Source: Polyodon spathula (lineage: Eukaryota; Chordata; Actinopteri; Acipenseriformes; Polyodontidae). Taken from it: a stretch of DNA of 64,000 bases. Shown here in pieces: positions 62,195 to 64,000 of the stretch (positions are counted from its first letter, which is position 1; each line of letters opens with the position of its first letter). Position numbers and translations under genes: made by a program. The notes below the pieces were generated by a model. The model was not told the origin of the DNA, searched no databases, and worked only from the letters and a program-made list of their open reading frames with translations. The DNA lies in the NCBI RefSeq assembly GCF_017654505.1, contig NC_054565.1:2401468-2465467 (forward strand). The letters run 5' to 3'.

Positions 62195-63988
62195 ATTAAC
62201 TGTACGGTACTGTTCTGCAAAACGCACAACTGATCTTTGCTATTGTATGTACTATTGTATGTATGTATGTATATTTCAATGTCAGAATACTTGAAGGGGG
62301 AGTCAGCAGAATAAAGGAACAACATCTGCCATTGTGCACTGCATTAGCAGATATAACTTGAGAGTCCTTCTGCAGGGCTAGTGAAGACTTTTTTTGACAA
62401 AAAAAAGATGATCCTATTCTCTGCCAGGGATGACTGTACACTGAGATGGTTATTGGATTGATCTTTTCCCCTTTTTACTTTTTCAAGCATCGCATTAGCA
62501 TCCCTACAGGCTAGAATTTTGGTATACGACTCCTATAGTTAATCTAGTAATGTATTGACTCCTACATGTTGCCTTTGTGTCCATTATAGCTATAGGTGCA
62601 TATTTTAAAGACTGCGTTTTACTCCTTGTTCTATAATAGGGATGTCAGGCAATCGTGTGGTAATTTGGACACAGATCTTATTAGAAACGATGAAAGCGTT
62701 TTTTTTTTTTAAAGTTGAATGTTGTGACAGAGATCAATGCATATCGATTGGACACTATCTGACTTGTACGACAAACAGCTGCTTAATCTAAAAAAGATAC
62801 AGGATGTGGGTTAGTTATGAATTAAAACCTTGGGCTGCATTATTAAAACAATAGCTTGACTTTAAGTCACATAGGACAGCACTGTTAAATTCAATAGGCG
62901 TGTCTTATTTGGCAGCGTTCCAAAAAAGACCAAAAGTAAAAATCTGAGTTACACACAGATGAAATCCTTGTAAAATACCTAGCTTACAATGAAGAAGCCC
63001 CTCCACCTGTCACAATGGAATTTAGTTGTACTACTGCTTCCAGACCACAGTGCCTTTGTATTTAATTTGTAAGGACGCAATGCCTGTGTTTTAATATATA
63101 TTTTTAAGATCTAATGCGGCTAAATCACTGTAGTCTTCTATATTTGTTAATGTCATGATTTGTCCTGACATTACAAATCTGGAGATGTGGCGGGGATTCA
63201 CACTGAAACAGGGAACTTGTGTTTTTTTTTGTGTTTTTTGTATGAGCTGTTTGTTTACCCATCAACAGTTCTTTTTTGTTTCTCTCATTATCAATATGTT
63301 TTAAGACCACATGTGATTTAATTTTTGTTGTTTTTTTTAATAAACAGTCATCTGATGGTGACCTGGTTACTGTGTTTAATATTAAGCATTCACGGTTTCC
63401 CTTTGTTATAAATATATCTTATTGGAGAGCAGCGTATTGCTGCACCTCCACTGTGCAATGCAAGAGATCATCACTGCCTTGGTTTGTATAATAATCACAT
63501 CGCATGTGTTGCACAAGGAGTGAAACTCTGCAAACTCAGGACTTCTGTAGATCAGCACAATTGCCTTATGGTTTATCTGTTGCCATTTTAGTAGGAAATT
63601 AATTTCATATAATATTGAAGCACATACAGTAGGATTGAATCACCAGTGTAGAAAATCCTATTGCTCTCCTGAATCTAAAGCAGGTACACATGATAAGAAA
63701 GAGCTGTTAAACGTACCTTTTGTTTTCTCCAGTGAAGAGCCTAGTGCATTTTAGTGCTCCACGTTCTTTAATCATTGCTTCATACTTATCCAGCTTGCCA
63801 AGGGATTCTCTGCCTGCTGTCTATGAAGCTGCGTGGGACAGGTTGACGCATTGGAATTTTGTACTTCCTGAATTTCGTTAACAGCAGTATTTTGTTGAAA
63901 GATTTTTGATGAAGTACTGTCATTGGTAGTCTGGTGTAGTGTTGTTGAAATTGTAGGCAAATTGCTTTGGGTGGTGGTGGGGTTGACA
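61488..63988 (-). CDS. Unidentified coiled-coil-like gene, last two exons (5' partial)
   Basis: The last exon, 61704 down to 61488 (stop TGA 61488-61490), follows a good acceptor (TTTTCTTTTCAAACAG). It encodes a Leu/Ala-rich helical stretch containing RNQMRLFFSEALDCL and LAKLYSELQRALLVLSRADL. The upstream exon ends at 63717 with a strong donor (AAAAG|GTACGT). Its last codons read KLDKYEAMIKERGALKCTRL and its phase (2) fits the last exon. Further upstream the open frame is a different one (Ser/Thr/Asn/Gln-rich, 63772-63988), so either an intron or a 1-base assembly error lies near 63785-63800. I do not recognise the protein. The last exon lies inside YRDC intron 5 on the opposite strand. Frame, splice sites and composition argue for a real gene, but homology is not shown. 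Confidence 0.5.
62310..62315 (+). terminator. YRDC: YRDC polyadenylation signal
   Basis: AATAAA 116 bp after the YRDC stop codon. Confidence 0.6.
62330..63710. other. YRDC downstream stretch, no further exon seen
   Basis: It would be intron of the minus-strand gene. AT-rich, with poly-T runs near 62700, and no repeat family recognised. Confidence 0.45.
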
Positions 63989-64000
63989 ATGTTTTATAGC

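Overview
This is a vertebrate nuclear window, most likely from a ray-finned fish. The multi-exon genes have GT-AG introns of up to about 8.7 kb. There are many long (TA)n and trinucleotide microsatellites, tRNA-derived SINEs with the fish-type 3' tail, several kinds of short inverted-repeat transposons, and a 500-base assembly gap at 6389-6888. A non-teleost lineage such as sturgeon, paddlefish, gar or bowfin is possible from the SINE type, but I cannot prove it from the sequence.

Layout, left to right. (1) 1-4309 (+): the 3' part of a gene for a secreted or GPI-anchored protein. It has a Thr/Ala mucin-like repeat and two copies of a 12-cysteine module resembling Ly6/uPAR. A roughly 1.1 kb inverted-repeat transposon, one arm of which has grown into a 41-bp minisatellite, sits in its first visible intron. 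(2) 4.8-7.7 kb: intergenic sequence with the gap, a SINE tail, a 25-G run and a perfect 69-bp-arm palindrome. (3) 8011-36684 (+): INPP5B, a type II inositol polyphosphate 5-phosphatase. I rebuilt 23 coding exons; they keep frame throughout and give 899 residues. Two of its introns carry U12-type (minor spliceosome) signals. A Harbinger transposase remnant, a SINE, a hAT-like MITE and two copies of a Tc1/mariner-like MITE lie in its introns. (4) 39778-56.4 kb (+): MTF1, the six-zinc-finger metal-response transcription factor, with 10 coding exons, 751 residues and a 3' UTR of up to about 4.3 kb. (5) 57432-58108 (-): a small gene matching human C1orf122, 75 residues. (6) 58915-62194 (+): YRDC, the threonylcarbamoyl-AMP synthase of tRNA t6A synthesis, 6 exons and 275 residues, facing C1orf122 head to head across a short shared promoter region. 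(7) 61488 to about 63988 (-): two exons of an unidentified coiled-coil-like gene whose last exon lies inside the final YRDC intron, antisense to it.

The order and relative orientation INPP5B-MTF1-C1orf122-YRDC is that of human 1p34.3, from my memory of that locus. The block is therefore an old conserved neighbourhood, which supports the gene calls independently of sequence similarity. The genes do not form one pathway: phosphoinositide turnover at membranes (INPP5B), zinc and heavy-metal response (MTF1) and tRNA modification (YRDC). No prokaryote-type system, CRISPR array, rRNA or functional tRNA gene was seen.
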